Positions 1 to 8,792 are shown, counted from the first letter of the stretch. The stretch is 64,000 bases of DNA from Dyella sp. GSA-30 (GCF_027924605.1 NZ_AP027042.1:4627524-4691523), one strand, 5' to 3'. Numbers and translations: made by a program. The notes: generated by a model not told the origin, from the letters alone.

Positions 1-65
1 GGTGATGGTGCCGATGAGCCTGGGGCGTGAAAAGAGCACATGATGGAAAATATCCTGGGGAGCCG

Positions 66-1295
66 ATGGCAATGAAACGCGTGGTAGTGACCGGCATCGG
101 CGGTATTACGCCTTTGGGCCATGACTGGGCGCAGATCGAACCGCGCCTGCGCGCGTTTCGCAATGCCGCGCGGCGCATGCCCGAATGGGATTATTTCGAT
201 GCCTTGAACAGCCGCCTGGGCTGCCCTGTCGACGACTTCACGTTGCCGGACTGGCCGCGTCGCCACCTGCGTTCGATGGGCCGCGTGGCGCAGTTGGCGG
301 TCGCCGCCAGCGAGCGTGCACTGCACGATGCCGGACTGCATGGCAACACCGAGATTGCCGACGGTCGCATGGGTGTTGCCTATGGCTCGTCCGGCGGCAG
401 CATCGAGCCGGTGCGCGTGATGGGCCGCATGCTGGAAACGGGCTCGATGCAAGGCGTCACCGCGACCAGCTATATCCAGATGATGGCGCACACCACCGCG
501 GTGAATGTCGGCGTGTTCTTCGGCTTGAAGGGCCGCATCATTCCCACCTCGAGCGCGTGTACCTCGGGTAGCCAGGCAATCGGCTTTGGCTTTGAGGCAA
601 TCCAGCAAGGCAAGCAGCAATTGATGTTGTGCGGCGGCGCGGAAGAACTGTCTGGCCCCGGCGTCGCCGTGTTCGACACCTTGTTCGCCACCAGTACGCG
701 CAACGACGAACCGCAGCTGACGCCGCGCCCGTTCGACCGCGCGCGTGATGGCCTGGTGGTCGGCGAAGGCGCGACCACGTTGGTGCTGGAAGAGTACGAA
801 CACGCCAAGGCACGCGGCGCACGCATCTATGCGGAGATCGTCGGCTTCGGCTGCAATTCGGACGGCAACCACATTACCCAGCCGACCAGCGAAACCATGG
901 CTGCCGCGATGCGCCTGGCCCTGAACGATGCGCAACTCGCACCCGAGGCCATCGGCTATGTCAGCGCGCACGGCACCGCGACCGATCGTGGCGATGTGGC
1001 CGAAAGCCATGCCACCGCCGACGTGCTCGGTACGCGCGTGCCGATCAGTTCGATGAAAAGCTACGTCGGCCACACGCTGGGCGCCTGCGGCGCGCTGGAA
1101 AGCTGGTGGGCGATCGAGATGATGCGCGGCGGCTGGTTTGCGCCGACGATCAATCTCACCGATATCGACCCTGCCTGCGCCGAACTCGACTACGTCGTCG
1201 GCACCGGCCGCGACATCGATACGCCGTATGTGATGAACAACAATTTCGCGTTCGGCGGCATCAACACCTCGCTGATCTTCAAGGCCCACGCCTGA
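66..1295 (+). CDS. Beta-ketoacyl-ACP synthase (aryl polyene cluster, KS 1)
   Basis: FabF-type condensing enzyme of about 409 residues that should elongate an ACP-bound polyene intermediate by decarboxylative Claisen condensation. The full catalytic triad is visible: Cys165 in SSACTSGSQ, His302 in SAHGTATD and His336 in SYVGHTLGACG. The N-terminal VVVTGIGGITPLG strand is typical. A GTG start at 27 would add 13 residues unlike the family; GGGGAG at 57-62 fits ATG 66 or, with better spacing, ATG 72. First complete gene of a long same-strand operon whose beginning lies outside the window. It corresponds to an ApeR/ApeO-type ketosynthase, but which one cannot be settled by eye. Confidence 0.93.
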   Translation: MAMKRVVVTGIGGITPLGHDWAQIEPRLRAFRNAARRMPEWDYFDALNSRLGCPVDDFTLPDWPRRHLRSMGRVAQLAVAASERALHDAGLHGNTEIADGRMGVAYGSSGGSIEPVRVMGRMLETGSMQGVTATSYIQMMAHTTAVNVGVFFGLKGRIIPTSSACTSGSQAIGFGFEAIQQGKQQLMLCGGAEELSGPGVAVFDTLFATSTRNDEPQLTPRPFDRARDGLVVGEGATTLVLEEYEHAKARGARIYAEIVGFGCNSDGNHITQPTSETMAAAMRLALNDAQLAPEAIGYVSAHGTATDRGDVAESHATADVLGTRVPISSMKSYVGHTLGACGALESWWAIEMMRGGWFAPTINLTDIDPACAELDYVVGTGRDIDTPYVMNNNFAFGGINTSLIFKAHA

Positions 1296-2575
1296 TGCCC
1301 ATCGGCATGCGCCCCGATGCGATGCATGCACGCCACAACGCGGCCGGCCTGCCGCGCGTGGTGGTCACCGGCATGGGCGCGGTGAGCTGCCTGGGCATGG
1401 GTACCGATGCCCTGCTCGATGCGATGCGCGAAGGCCGCAGCGGCATTCGACACATGGAAGCGTTTGCCGATCTGGGCATGCGCAGCCGGGTGGGCGGCCC
1501 CGTCGATCCACAGGGTCTGCTCGATCTGCCGCGCAAGCTGCGACGCTTTCTCGCCACGCCGGCGCTTTATGCGTGGTACGCCCTGCATGAAGCCCTGGAG
1601 CAATCAGGCCTGTTGCCGGAGCGCTTGAGCCATGCCGACTGCGGCCTGGTGATGGGCGGCGGCGCGGCGCTTAGCGAACACCAGTTCGCACTGGAAAATT
1701 TCCGCGAGCGCGGTATCGAGCGCATCTCACCGTTCACCGTGCCGCGCGGCATGAGCAGCAACCTGTCGGCCAGCCTCGCGCATATTTTCGGCATCGGCGG
1801 CTACAGCTATACGATGAGCTCGGCCTGCACCAGCGCCACGCACGCGATCGGCCACGCCATGGAGCTGATCCAGCTGGGCAAGCAGAACGTGGTGCTGTGC
1901 GGTGGCAGCGACGAGCTGCACGACACTACCGCGCTGTGGTTCGACGCCATGGACGCTTTGTCCAGCACGAGCAACGCGCACCCCGAGCGCGCATCGCGCC
2001 CATACGACAGTGCACGCGATGGCTTCGTGCTGGCCGCCGGCGCAGGCGTGCTGGTGCTGGAATCGCTCGATCATGCGCAACAGCGCGGCGCACCGATTCT
2101 CGCCGAGATCACCGCTTACGGTACGGGCACCGATGCGACCAGCATGGTCGGCCCCGGTGCCGAAGGCATCGCGCGCGCGATTCGCCAGGCACTGGATCGG
2201 GCCGACGAACTGCCCGACTACATCAACACGCATGCCTGTTCGACGCGACAGGGCGATCTGGCCGAATGGCAGGCCATTGCATCGGTCTTTGGCGAGCATG
2301 GCGCACCAGTGCCACCGATGTCGTCGATCAAGGGACTGAGCGGTCATGCACCGGGCGCGGCCGGCGCGCTGGATGCCATCGCCTGCCTGCTGATGCTCGA
2401 ACACGAATTCCTGGCCGGCCAGGCCATCGGCCATCTCGATGCCGATTTTGCGCAAGCGCCGCTGGTGACCGCGTCGCGTCGCCAGCGTATCGACAGCGTG
2501 CTGTCCAACAGCTTCGGCTTTGGCGGTAGCTGTGCGTCGCTGATGTTCCGCCGCCACGCAGGGTGCAACGCATGA
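1295..2575 (+). CDS. Beta-ketoacyl-ACP synthase (KS 2)
   Basis: Second FabF-type ketosynthase, about 426 residues, starting at ATG 1295 inside the TGA of KS 1 (TGATG), so translation is probably coupled. Cys178 lies in SSACTSATH and the second histidine, His351, in GLSGHAPGAAG. The first histidine, His313, lies in NTHACSTRQGD instead of the usual HGTxTxxGD, so the residues after it are altered while the catalytic atom is kept. A later ATG at 1307 is possible. The protein probably acts with KS 1 or with the short ketosynthase-like protein encoded next, as a heterodimer in the iterative polyene synthase. Confidence 0.92.
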   Translation: MPIGMRPDAMHARHNAAGLPRVVVTGMGAVSCLGMGTDALLDAMREGRSGIRHMEAFADLGMRSRVGGPVDPQGLLDLPRKLRRFLATPALYAWYALHEALEQSGLLPERLSHADCGLVMGGGAALSEHQFALENFRERGIERISPFTVPRGMSSNLSASLAHIFGIGGYSYTMSSACTSATHAIGHAMELIQLGKQNVVLCGGSDELHDTTALWFDAMDALSSTSNAHPERASRPYDSARDGFVLAAGAGVLVLESLDHAQQRGAPILAEITAYGTGTDATSMVGPGAEGIARAIRQALDRADELPDYINTHACSTRQGDLAEWQAIASVFGEHGAPVPPMSSIKGLSGHAPGAAGALDAIACLLMLEHEFLAGQAIGHLDADFAQAPLVTASRRQRIDSVLSNSFGFGGSCASLMFRRHAGCNA

Positions 2576-3315
2576 TCGAATTGCGCATCGAACAGTGGCG
2601 CGCGTGGGCGCCCGGCCTCGAAGACGAAGCCGCCTGGCAAGCATGGGCTCGAAATCCCGCGCTTCCCGATGTCGCAGAGACACAGCCAAGCTGCGATTTC
2701 CTGCCGGCCATGCAGCGTCGCCGGTTGAGCCGGCTGGCGCGCATGACGCTGGATGTGGCCTGGCCGCTTTGTGCCGAGGGCGAACAACTGCCGTTCGTGT
2801 TTGCCTCACGCCATGGCGAGACGCCGCGTACCTTCGCCCTGCTCAGCGACGTGGCGGCCGAACAGCCGCTGTCGCCGACCCAGTTCGGCCTGTCCGTGCA
2901 TAACGCGATTGCCGGTCAATGGTCGATGCTGCGCGGCCAGCGCGGCGAATCGGTGGCGATCGCCGGCGAGGCCGATACCTTCGAACACGCCATGGTCGAG
3001 GCTGCCGGCCTGCTCGGCGACGCCACGCCCTCGGTGCTGGTGGTGATCGCCGAGGAGCGGCCGCCCGCGGCTTACGACACATGGATCGATGATGTGCCGT
3101 TCTCGTATGCTCTGGCTTTGCGCGTGGGGCGAGTCGTTCCCGGGGAGCGCGCGGAGGGAACCGACTGGCGCCTGGAACTGACGACGGGAGATAACCGTCG
3201 CGATACAGGCGCGTGGCCGCATGCACTGGATTTTCTTCGCTCGCAGCTTGGCGAGCGCGCACCGCTGGAGCACCCTTGGAAGAGACGTCGATGGATCTGG
3301 CAACCGCTCCGCTGA
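2572..3315 (+). CDS. Ketosynthase-like chain-length-factor protein (ApeC type)
   Basis: Protein of about 247 residues resembling the short beta-ketoacyl-synthase-like partners of aryl polyene clusters (Ketoacyl-synt_2 type, ApeC). It holds part of the thiolase fold (LPFVFASRHGETPRT, SPTQFGLSVHNAIAGQWSML) but no active-site cysteine motif. A non-condensing chain-length or stabilising role beside a full ketosynthase is therefore inferred, as known for ApeC. ATG 2572 overlaps the preceding stop (ATGA). The last 25 bases overlap the next gene. Family assignment rests on pattern and position. Confidence 0.8.
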   Translation: MIELRIEQWRAWAPGLEDEAAWQAWARNPALPDVAETQPSCDFLPAMQRRRLSRLARMTLDVAWPLCAEGEQLPFVFASRHGETPRTFALLSDVAAEQPLSPTQFGLSVHNAIAGQWSMLRGQRGESVAIAGEADTFEHAMVEAAGLLGDATPSVLVVIAEERPPAAYDTWIDDVPFSYALALRVGRVVPGERAEGTDWRLELTTGDNRRDTGAWPHALDFLRSQLGERAPLEHPWKRRRWIWQPLR

Positions 3316-4085
3316 CACGGCGTCGCACCGACGCGTTCGCGTGGCGTCTGATCGCCACCGGCCTGAGCTTTCTGTTTTTCGGCCTGGGCGGCCTGGTGCT
3401 GCGCGTCCTGATCCTGCCCCTGCTCGGCCTGCTGCCCGGCGATGCGCTGGCACGGCGACGCCGCGCACGCGCAGCGATCCATCGCGCGTTCTATCTGCAT
3501 GTGCAGTTCATGTATCGCACCGGCGTGCTCAACTTCCGTTTCGACGGCGCGGAGCGCCTGGGCCGGCCCGGTCAGCTGATCGTCGCCAACCATCCTTCGT
3601 TGATCGATGTGGTGTTTCTGATCGCGCATATCCGCGACGCCAACTGCATCGTCAAGCAGGGCCTGTGGCACAACCCCTGTACGCGCGGGCCGGTGACCAC
3701 GGCGCAATACATCAGCAACAACGGCAGCCCGGAGATGCTCGAACAAGCCGCCGACGTGTTGCGCGAAGGACAGACGCTGATCGTATTTCCCGAAGGCACG
3801 CGCACCAAGCCCGGTTGCGCGCCGGTGTTTCACCGCGGTGCCGCGGCGATTGCCGTGCGAGGCGCTCAGATGGTGACGCCCGTCTTTATCAGCGTCGTGC
3901 CGACCACCCTGACCAAGGCCGAGCCCTGGTATCGCATCCCCGATCGGCGCATCAATGTGCACATCCATGTCGGTGAAGACATCCCCGTGGATCGTTACGG
4001 TGCCGATACCGCCGCGCCGATCGCGTCGCGTCGGCTCAACGAACATCTGCACGCCCTCTATGCCAAGGAGTTTTCGTTATCGTGA
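3291..4085 (+). CDS. Lysophospholipid-type acyltransferase (LPLAT, PlsC-like)
   Basis: PlsC-like acyltransferase of about 264 residues. The HX4D catalytic motif is NHPSLIDV (His101, Asp106) and the acceptor-binding motif FPEGTR spans 166-171. A hydrophobic N-terminal segment (about 20-48) suggests inner-membrane attachment. In aryl polyene clusters this enzyme (ApeD type) is thought to help transfer or anchor acyl groups on the lipid carrier of the pigment. ATG 3291 was chosen because residues encoded upstream (from 3213) do not resemble the family. It overlaps the preceding gene by 25 bases and ends in GTGA with the ACP gene. Confidence 0.88.
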   Translation: MDLATAPLTRRRTDAFAWRLIATGLSFLFFGLGGLVLRVLILPLLGLLPGDALARRRRARAAIHRAFYLHVQFMYRTGVLNFRFDGAERLGRPGQLIVANHPSLIDVVFLIAHIRDANCIVKQGLWHNPCTRGPVTTAQYISNNGSPEMLEQAADVLREGQTLIVFPEGTRTKPGCAPVFHRGAAAIAVRGAQMVTPVFISVVPTTLTKAEPWYRIPDRRINVHIHVGEDIPVDRYGADTAAPIASRRLNEHLHALYAKEFSLS

Positions 4086-4351
4086 ACGCATTGCAGCAGG
4101 AAATTGCTCAACTGATCGTCGACACGCTCAATCTCGAAGACGTCGATCCCTCGCAAATCCCAGTGGACCAGCCGCTGTTCGGTGAGGGACTGGGGCTCGA
4201 TTCGGTCGATGCGCTGGAGCTCGCGCTCGCCTTGCAGAAGCGCTATGACATCCGGATTGCGTCGGATTCCAAGGACGCACGCCAGCATTTCGCCACCATC
4301 GCCAGCCTTGCGGATTTCGTGACCGCCCAGCGGAACGCATGCGCCGGATAA
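4082..4351 (+). CDS. Acyl carrier protein of the aryl polyene synthase
   Basis: Acidic four-helix carrier protein of 89 residues with the phosphopantetheine attachment serine at Ser41 in GLGLDSVDAL. It would carry the growing aryl-polyene chain between the ketosynthases, ketoreductase and dehydratases of this operon. GTG 4082 overlaps the previous stop and has a good AAGGAG site at 4065-4070, which decides the start. E. coli-type clusters carry two ACPs (ApeE, ApeF); only one lies inside this window, so a second may be upstream of position 1. Confidence 0.95.
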   Translation: MNALQQEIAQLIVDTLNLEDVDPSQIPVDQPLFGEGLGLDSVDALELALALQKRYDIRIASDSKDARQHFATIASLADFVTAQRNACAG

Positions 4352-4884
4352 CGTCCATTTTGCTGCCCGTGATCGGGCTGCTGTATCCATTTGTCGTTTA
4401 CTTCGGCATGGATAAGGTCTCGCCGCCGGTGTTCGCGCTGGTGCTCGGCTCGATCTGGCTGATTCGCGCGCCGGCACTGCTGCGCGAGCCGGGCGGACGC
4501 TGGATGGTGGGCGCCGCGCTGACTTACTGCGCACTGCTGGCCTTGAGCGGCGAGTCGTTCCTGCTGCGCTGGTATCCCACGCTGATCAGTGCGCTCCTGT
4601 TGTGCGCGTTCGGTCTGAGCCTGATCTACGGGCCGCCGATCATCGAGCGCATCGCGCGCGTGCGCGAACCGGACCTGCCGCCCGAAGCGATCCCCTATAC
4701 CCGCAAGGTCACCTGGGTCTGGGTAGGCTTCTTTATTTTTAACGGCGTCGTTTCCGCCGTGCTGACCCTATGGTCGCCGCTGGCGTGGTGGACGCTTTAC
4801 AACGGATTGCTGGTGTACTTCATCATGGGCGTGCTGTTCGGTGGCGAATGGCTGCTGCGACGTCGCCTGCGGAGGGCTGCGTGA
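4339..4884 (+). CDS. COG4648-family inner-membrane protein (ApeG type)
   Basis: Integral membrane protein of 181 residues with about five hydrophobic helices (near 5-22, 28-44, 56-70, 77-100 and 123-165). It matches the COG4648 membrane proteins conserved in aryl polyene clusters (ApeG), whose exact role is unknown; transport or anchoring of the synthase at the inner membrane is usually suggested. ATG 4339 lies 13 bases inside the end of the ACP gene and the stop overlaps the GTG of the next gene, so it is translationally coupled on both sides. Confidence 0.82.
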   Translation: MRRITSILLPVIGLLYPFVVYFGMDKVSPPVFALVLGSIWLIRAPALLREPGGRWMVGAALTYCALLALSGESFLLRWYPTLISALLLCAFGLSLIYGPPIIERIARVREPDLPPEAIPYTRKVTWVWVGFFIFNGVVSAVLTLWSPLAWWTLYNGLLVYFIMGVLFGGEWLLRRRLRRAA

Positions 4885-5480
4885 ACGTGGCCGCGCCCGG
4901 GCTCGCCGCACTGCTGCGCGACCACGCGTGGCTCGCTCAGGCGCACGTGCAGGCTGAAGGTGCGGTGCTGGTGCTGAACCGTGAAGGCGTCGATGCACTG
5001 TGTCGTCGCGGCAAGGCGGCTTTTGTCCAGGCGCTGGCGTTACCCGAATCGCCGCTTGCCGTGCGCCTGCTCGACGAAGCGCGAGCCGCGCAGGGTATCG
5101 ATGTTGCCGCACTGTTGCGCGAGCCGCTACCGCGCGAACCGATCATGGTTGCCGAACACGACGTGGACGATGCGCGTGTCATCGAGCTGCGTATACCGCT
5201 GGACCTGGCGCACTTCCCCGGACATTTCGCCACCGCGCCAGTCGTGCCGGGGGCCGTACAGGTAGCCTGGGCACTGAACCTGGCCGCTTCACGGCTAGGT
5301 ACCGGCGAACGCTGTCACAGCATGGAAGCGTTGAAATTCCAGCAATTGCTGCGGCCAGGCGCGCCGGCCACGCTGACCCTGCGCGTCGACCGGGAGCGCG
5401 GCAAATTGCATTTTTCCTATCGCCATGGCGACGCAAACTATTCATCGGGTCGATTGCTATGGAGCGCCGCGCATGAATGA
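4881..5480 (+). CDS. Hot-dog 3-hydroxyacyl-ACP dehydratase with ligase-tail-like N terminus (ApeI type)
   Basis: Protein of about 199 residues. The C-terminal half is an FabZ/ApeI-like hot-dog dehydratase: HFPGHF at 111-116 with candidate catalytic His115, then VVPGAVQVAW at 121-130. It should remove water from the 3-hydroxyacyl-ACP during polyene elongation. The first about 95 residues are not part of the fold; segments such as RDHAWLAQAHVQAEG and RRGKAAFVQALAL recall the C-terminal region of the aryl-AMP ligase that precedes or is fused to this enzyme in related clusters. GTG 4881 overlaps the stop of the membrane-protein gene. Confidence 0.85.
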   Translation: MNVAAPGLAALLRDHAWLAQAHVQAEGAVLVLNREGVDALCRRGKAAFVQALALPESPLAVRLLDEARAAQGIDVAALLREPLPREPIMVAEHDVDDARVIELRIPLDLAHFPGHFATAPVVPGAVQVAWALNLAASRLGTGERCHSMEALKFQQLLRPGAPATLTLRVDRERGKLHFSYRHGDANYSSGRLLWSAAHE

Positions 5481-6441
5481 GGCTGGCGCCACGAGCAGTC
5501 ACTGGGCGACCCACAAGGAACGCGGCAGCTTCTTCTGGATGAAGCTGACAGCGCGGGCCATTCGCCTGCTGGGCCGCGGTCCGGTCACACCGGTGCTGTA
5601 CCTGATCGTGCTTTATTTCTTTGTCTCCGGCCGCAAGGCGCGGCGCAATGTGCGCCAGTACCAGACCTATCTGGCTGCATGGAGCCGCCGGCCGGAATTG
5701 CAGCCCCATCTGCGCAGCGTGTTCGGGCAATTCATGGCCTATGCGGTTAATCTGCTCGATCGTCTGGATGTGTGGCGCGGCAAGCTGTCCTTGAAGCAAG
5801 TGCAACTGATCGATCCGCATGGCGTGCGCAACAAGTTGTTGCAGAGCCAGCATGGTGGTCGCGGGCAGATCCTGGTCGTGACGCATCTGGGCAATCTGGA
5901 CGTGTGCCGCGCGATGGCGGAACTGGGCGAGCAAGTGCCCTTGAACGTGCTCGTGCATAACCAGCACGTCGCGCATTTCAACAAGCTGCTCGACGAAGCG
6001 GGCGATCGCAGCATGCGTCTGATCCAGGTCAGCGAACTCGATACCGCGATGATGATGGACTTGTCGCAACGGATCGAACGCGGCGAGTGGCTGGCGATTG
6101 CCGGCGACCGGGTACCGTTGCGCGAAGGCCGCCGGGTGGTGGTGAATTTTCTCGGTCATCCCGCGGCGTTTCCCCAAGGCCCGTGGCTGCTGGCCGGCAT
6201 TCTGCGTTGCCCGGTCAATCTGCTGTGCTGCCTGAAGGTAGATGGTCGCTATCGCATCTATCTCGACGCCTTCCTGGAAACGGCGACCTGGGAACGTGGC
6301 CGTCGCGAGGAGGCCATCCACGGCTGGGCGCAGCGCTACGCCGATGCCCTCGCCCAGCGCTGCCTCGAAGCGCCGCTGCAGTGGTTCAATTTCTACGCGT
6401 ACTGGCAGCTACCTGCCGGGGAGGCCGACGATGCGCGCTAA
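5473..6441 (+). CDS. LpxL/HtrB-family acyltransferase (aryl polyene cluster)
   Basis: Acyltransferase of about 322 residues of the lipid A lauroyl/myristoyl transferase fold. Recognisable parts are an N-terminal membrane-associated segment (about 35-55), THLGNLDVCRAMAEL, where a His-X4-Asp motif fits the catalytic site, GDRVPLREGRRVVVNFLG, and FPQGPWLLAGI. In other aryl polyene clusters the equivalent domain is fused to a family 2 glycosyltransferase (ApeJ); here it stands alone. It probably attaches the finished polyene to a lipid or sugar head group at the inner membrane. ATG 5473 overlaps the previous stop by 8 bases. Confidence 0.85.
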   Translation: MNEAGATSSHWATHKERGSFFWMKLTARAIRLLGRGPVTPVLYLIVLYFFVSGRKARRNVRQYQTYLAAWSRRPELQPHLRSVFGQFMAYAVNLLDRLDVWRGKLSLKQVQLIDPHGVRNKLLQSQHGGRGQILVVTHLGNLDVCRAMAELGEQVPLNVLVHNQHVAHFNKLLDEAGDRSMRLIQVSELDTAMMMDLSQRIERGEWLAIAGDRVPLREGRRVVVNFLGHPAAFPQGPWLLAGILRCPVNLLCCLKVDGRYRIYLDAFLETATWERGRREEAIHGWAQRYADALAQRCLEAPLQWFNFYAYWQLPAGEADDAR

Positions 6442-6889
6442 CGGCGTCTTCAAGACCACCACCGAAGTGGTCGTGCCGTTCTTCGACGTCGACTCGATGG
6501 ACGTCGTGTGGCACGGCCACTACGTGAAATACCTGGAGATCGCTCGGTGCGCCCTGCTCGATGCGATCGGCCACAACTACACGCAGATGAAACAGGCTGG
6601 CTATGTCTGGCCGGTGATCGACCTGCAGCTGCGCTACGTGCGCGCGGCACGCTTCGGCCAGCGCCTGCATGTGCACGCCGAACTGGTCGAATGGCAGAAC
6701 CGGCTGAAGCTGCATTACCTCATTTGCGATGCCCATAGCGGTGAACGGCTCACGCGCGCCAGCACCATCCAGGTGGCCGTCAACCTCGCCGATGGCGAGA
6801 TGCAGCTGGTCTCTCCGCAAATCTTTATCGATGCCGTCGAGCATGCATTGCAGCGCGACGCCTCACCTACCTCAGCAGCTTCGTCATGA
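6431..6889 (+). CDS. 4HBT-family thioesterase (ApeK type)
   Basis: Hot-dog thioesterase of about 152 residues. The 4-hydroxybenzoyl-CoA thioesterase signature is seen at VPFFDVDSMDVVWHGHYVKY, with Asp21 in the position of the catalytic aspartate. It should hydrolyse acyl-CoA or acyl-ACP thioesters, for proofreading or release during aryl-polyene synthesis. ATG 6431 lies 10 bases inside the preceding gene; its stop forms ATGA with the methyltransferase gene. Confidence 0.88.
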   Translation: MRANGVFKTTTEVVVPFFDVDSMDVVWHGHYVKYLEIARCALLDAIGHNYTQMKQAGYVWPVIDLQLRYVRAARFGQRLHVHAELVEWQNRLKLHYLICDAHSGERLTRASTIQVAVNLADGEMQLVSPQIFIDAVEHALQRDASPTSAASS

Positions 6890-7608
6890 CCTACGCCAGC
6901 CAGACCTACGTCGAAGAAACCCGCATCGGTTTCTATTTCCTGCGCAGCCATACCTGGCAGCACCATGTATTGCGCGTGGCGATCAACGACCTCAAACGCC
7001 TGATCGGCGAACCGACACCGCATGGCGGCACGCTGCTGGATGTCGGCTGCGGACAGGGCAAATCGTTCCGCCTGCTGCGCGACGCGTTTCAGCCCGCGCG
7101 CATGATCGGTATCGATGCCGATCCGCACAGCATCGAGCTATCGCGGGCCGAGGCGGCGCGCGAAAACATCGCCGTCGACCTGCTGGCCTCCGATTGCGCC
7201 GATATCGCGCTGCCCGATGCCTGCGTGGACATCGTGTTCTGCCATCAGACCTTTCATCACCTGGTCGAGCAGGACAAGGCGCTGGCCGAATTCTGGCGCG
7301 TGCTCAAGCCCGGTGGCCTGTTGCTGTTTGCCGAATCGACCAAGGCTTATATCGATACCTGGGTAATTCGCTGGTTCTTCCGCCACCCTATGGAGGTGCA
7401 GAAGACGGCCGACGAATACCTGGCCATGATTCGCCAGCAAGGCTTCGTCTTCGAACCCGCCAACGTCTCGTTTCCTTACCTGTGGTGGAGCCGCTCGAAG
7501 GATTTCGGCCTGCTTGAGCGCTGGGGCCTGCGCGCACCGCCGCCGCCCGGCCAGCGCGACGAAACCCTGGTCAATGCGGCAGCACGCAAGCCCCTGTCGG
7601 TGTCATGA
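6886..7608 (+). CDS. Class I SAM-dependent methyltransferase (aryl polyene cluster)
   Basis: Methyltransferase of 240 residues with a clear Rossmann-type SAM site: motif I LLDVGCGQGKS (50-60), the acidic ribose-binding loop IGIDAD, and motif IV-like DIVFCHQTFHHL, followed by LKPGGLLLFAES. In aryl polyene and xanthomonadin clusters a methyltransferase decorates the aryl head group, so O- or C-methylation of the aromatic ring is inferred. ATG 6886 overlaps the thioesterase stop and the TGA overlaps the start of KS 3. Confidence 0.88.
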   Translation: MTYASQTYVEETRIGFYFLRSHTWQHHVLRVAINDLKRLIGEPTPHGGTLLDVGCGQGKSFRLLRDAFQPARMIGIDADPHSIELSRAEAARENIAVDLLASDCADIALPDACVDIVFCHQTFHHLVEQDKALAEFWRVLKPGGLLLFAESTKAYIDTWVIRWFFRHPMEVQKTADEYLAMIRQQGFVFEPANVSFPYLWWSRSKDFGLLERWGLRAPPPPGQRDETLVNAAARKPLSVS

Positions 7609-8792
7609 CGTTCTATCTCAACGCCCTCGGTGTGATCTGCAATCTCGGCGCCGGCAAAGGTGCCGTTGCCGATGCGTTGTTCGGTGGCGATGACACGCGA
7701 TTGCCCAGCACGCAAGGCTGGGTGCCCGGGCATGCATTGCCGTTGGGCAACGTGGAGCTCCCCTTGCCGGCCGTACCGGCAACGCTTGCCGACCGCGACA
7801 ACCGCAATAACCGCCTGTTGCTGGCCGCGGCGCAGGAAATCGAAGCCGATATCCGCGCCGCCATCGCGCGCTACGGCCATCACCGCATCGGCGTGGTCAT
7901 CGGTACCAGCACCACCGCGATCGAAGAGGCTACCCATGGCATCAGCGCCTATCAGCGCGATGGCGCATGGCCTGCCGACTATCGCTACGCACACCAGGAG
8001 CTGGGCGCACCTGCCGAGTTTCTTGCCGAATGGCTTGAACTGAGCGGCCCCTGCTTCGGCATCTCCACGGCTTGTACTTCCGGCGCGCGTGCGCTGATGA
8101 GTGCACAACGCATGCTGCGGCTGGGCCTGTGCGATGCCGTGCTGTGCGGCGGCGCCGACACCTTATGTCGTCTGGCGATCAACGGCTTCTTCGCACTGGA
8201 AGCCACCGACCCCGAGCGCTGCAATCCGTTTTCGCAGCATCGCCATGGCATCAATATCGGCGAGGCGGCGGCATTGTTTCTGATGACCCGCGAGGAGGCC
8301 CCCATCCAGTACCTGGGTGGCGGCGCCAGCTCCGATGCCTATCACATGTCCTCGCCCGAACCGCAAGGGCTGGGTGCGCAGCAGGCCATGCGCGCTGCCT
8401 TGCAGGAAGCCGGGCTCGACATCGCGCAGATCGACTATATCAATCTGCACGGCACCGCCACCGAGCACAACGACAGCATGGAAAGCCTGGCGCTCGCAGC
8501 CGTGCTGGCGCAGGACGTGCCGTGTTCTTCGACCAAGTCGTTGACCGGGCATACCCTCGGCGCGGCAGGCGCGCTCGAAGCGGCGTTCTGCTGGCTGGCC
8601 CTTGCCGACGACCGCAGCGAGCGACGCTTGCCGCCGCACATATGGGACGGTGTACCCGATCCGACCCTGCCCGCGCTGCGCTTCACGACACCCGATAGCC
8701 GGCTCCCTGCAGGCAAACCACGCTACGTCATGAGCAACTCCTTTGCATTCGGTGGCAACAACGCCAGCGTGATCCTGGGAGATACGGCATGA
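7605..8792 (+). CDS. Beta-ketoacyl-ACP synthase (KS 3, ApeO type)
   Basis: Third full-length ketosynthase, 395 residues. Catalytic residues are Cys157 in STACTSGAR, His282 in LHGTATEHND and His316 in SLTGHTLGAAG; the C-terminal FAFGGNNASVIL strand is complete. The N terminus is divergent and short compared with FabF, as is usual for ApeO-type enzymes. Its place directly before a dehydratase and a ketoreductase matches the apeO-apeP-apeQ order of the E. coli cluster. The start overlaps the previous stop (ATGA), as does its own stop with the dehydratase start. Confidence 0.92.
   Translation: MTFYLNALGVICNLGAGKGAVADALFGGDDTRLPSTQGWVPGHALPLGNVELPLPAVPATLADRDNRNNRLLLAAAQEIEADIRAAIARYGHHRIGVVIGTSTTAIEEATHGISAYQRDGAWPADYRYAHQELGAPAEFLAEWLELSGPCFGISTACTSGARALMSAQRMLRLGLCDAVLCGGADTLCRLAINGFFALEATDPERCNPFSQHRHGINIGEAAALFLMTREEAPIQYLGGGASSDAYHMSSPEPQGLGAQQAMRAALQEAGLDIAQIDYINLHGTATEHNDSMESLALAAVLAQDVPCSSTKSLTGHTLGAAGALEAAFCWLALADDRSERRLPPHIWDGVPDPTLPALRFTTPDSRLPAGKPRYVMSNSFAFGGNNASVILGDTA

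Noticed and set aside
1-43. End of an upstream gene
   Set aside because: Two frames are open at the window edge (stops at 28-30 and 41-43) and neither ten- to thirteen-residue tail can be recognised.
1727-2809. Long minus-strand open frame
   Set aside because: It is antisense to KS 2 and its neighbour, made of Arg/Ala/Gln-rich sequence without motifs, as expected for a shadow in GC-rich DNA.
3072-4052. Minus-strand open frame of 326 codons
   Set aside because: Antisense to the acyltransferase with HX4D and FPEGTR motifs; no domain and low-complexity composition.
5179-6321. Minus-strand open frame of 380 codons
   Set aside because: Antisense to the dehydratase and LpxL-like genes and without motifs.
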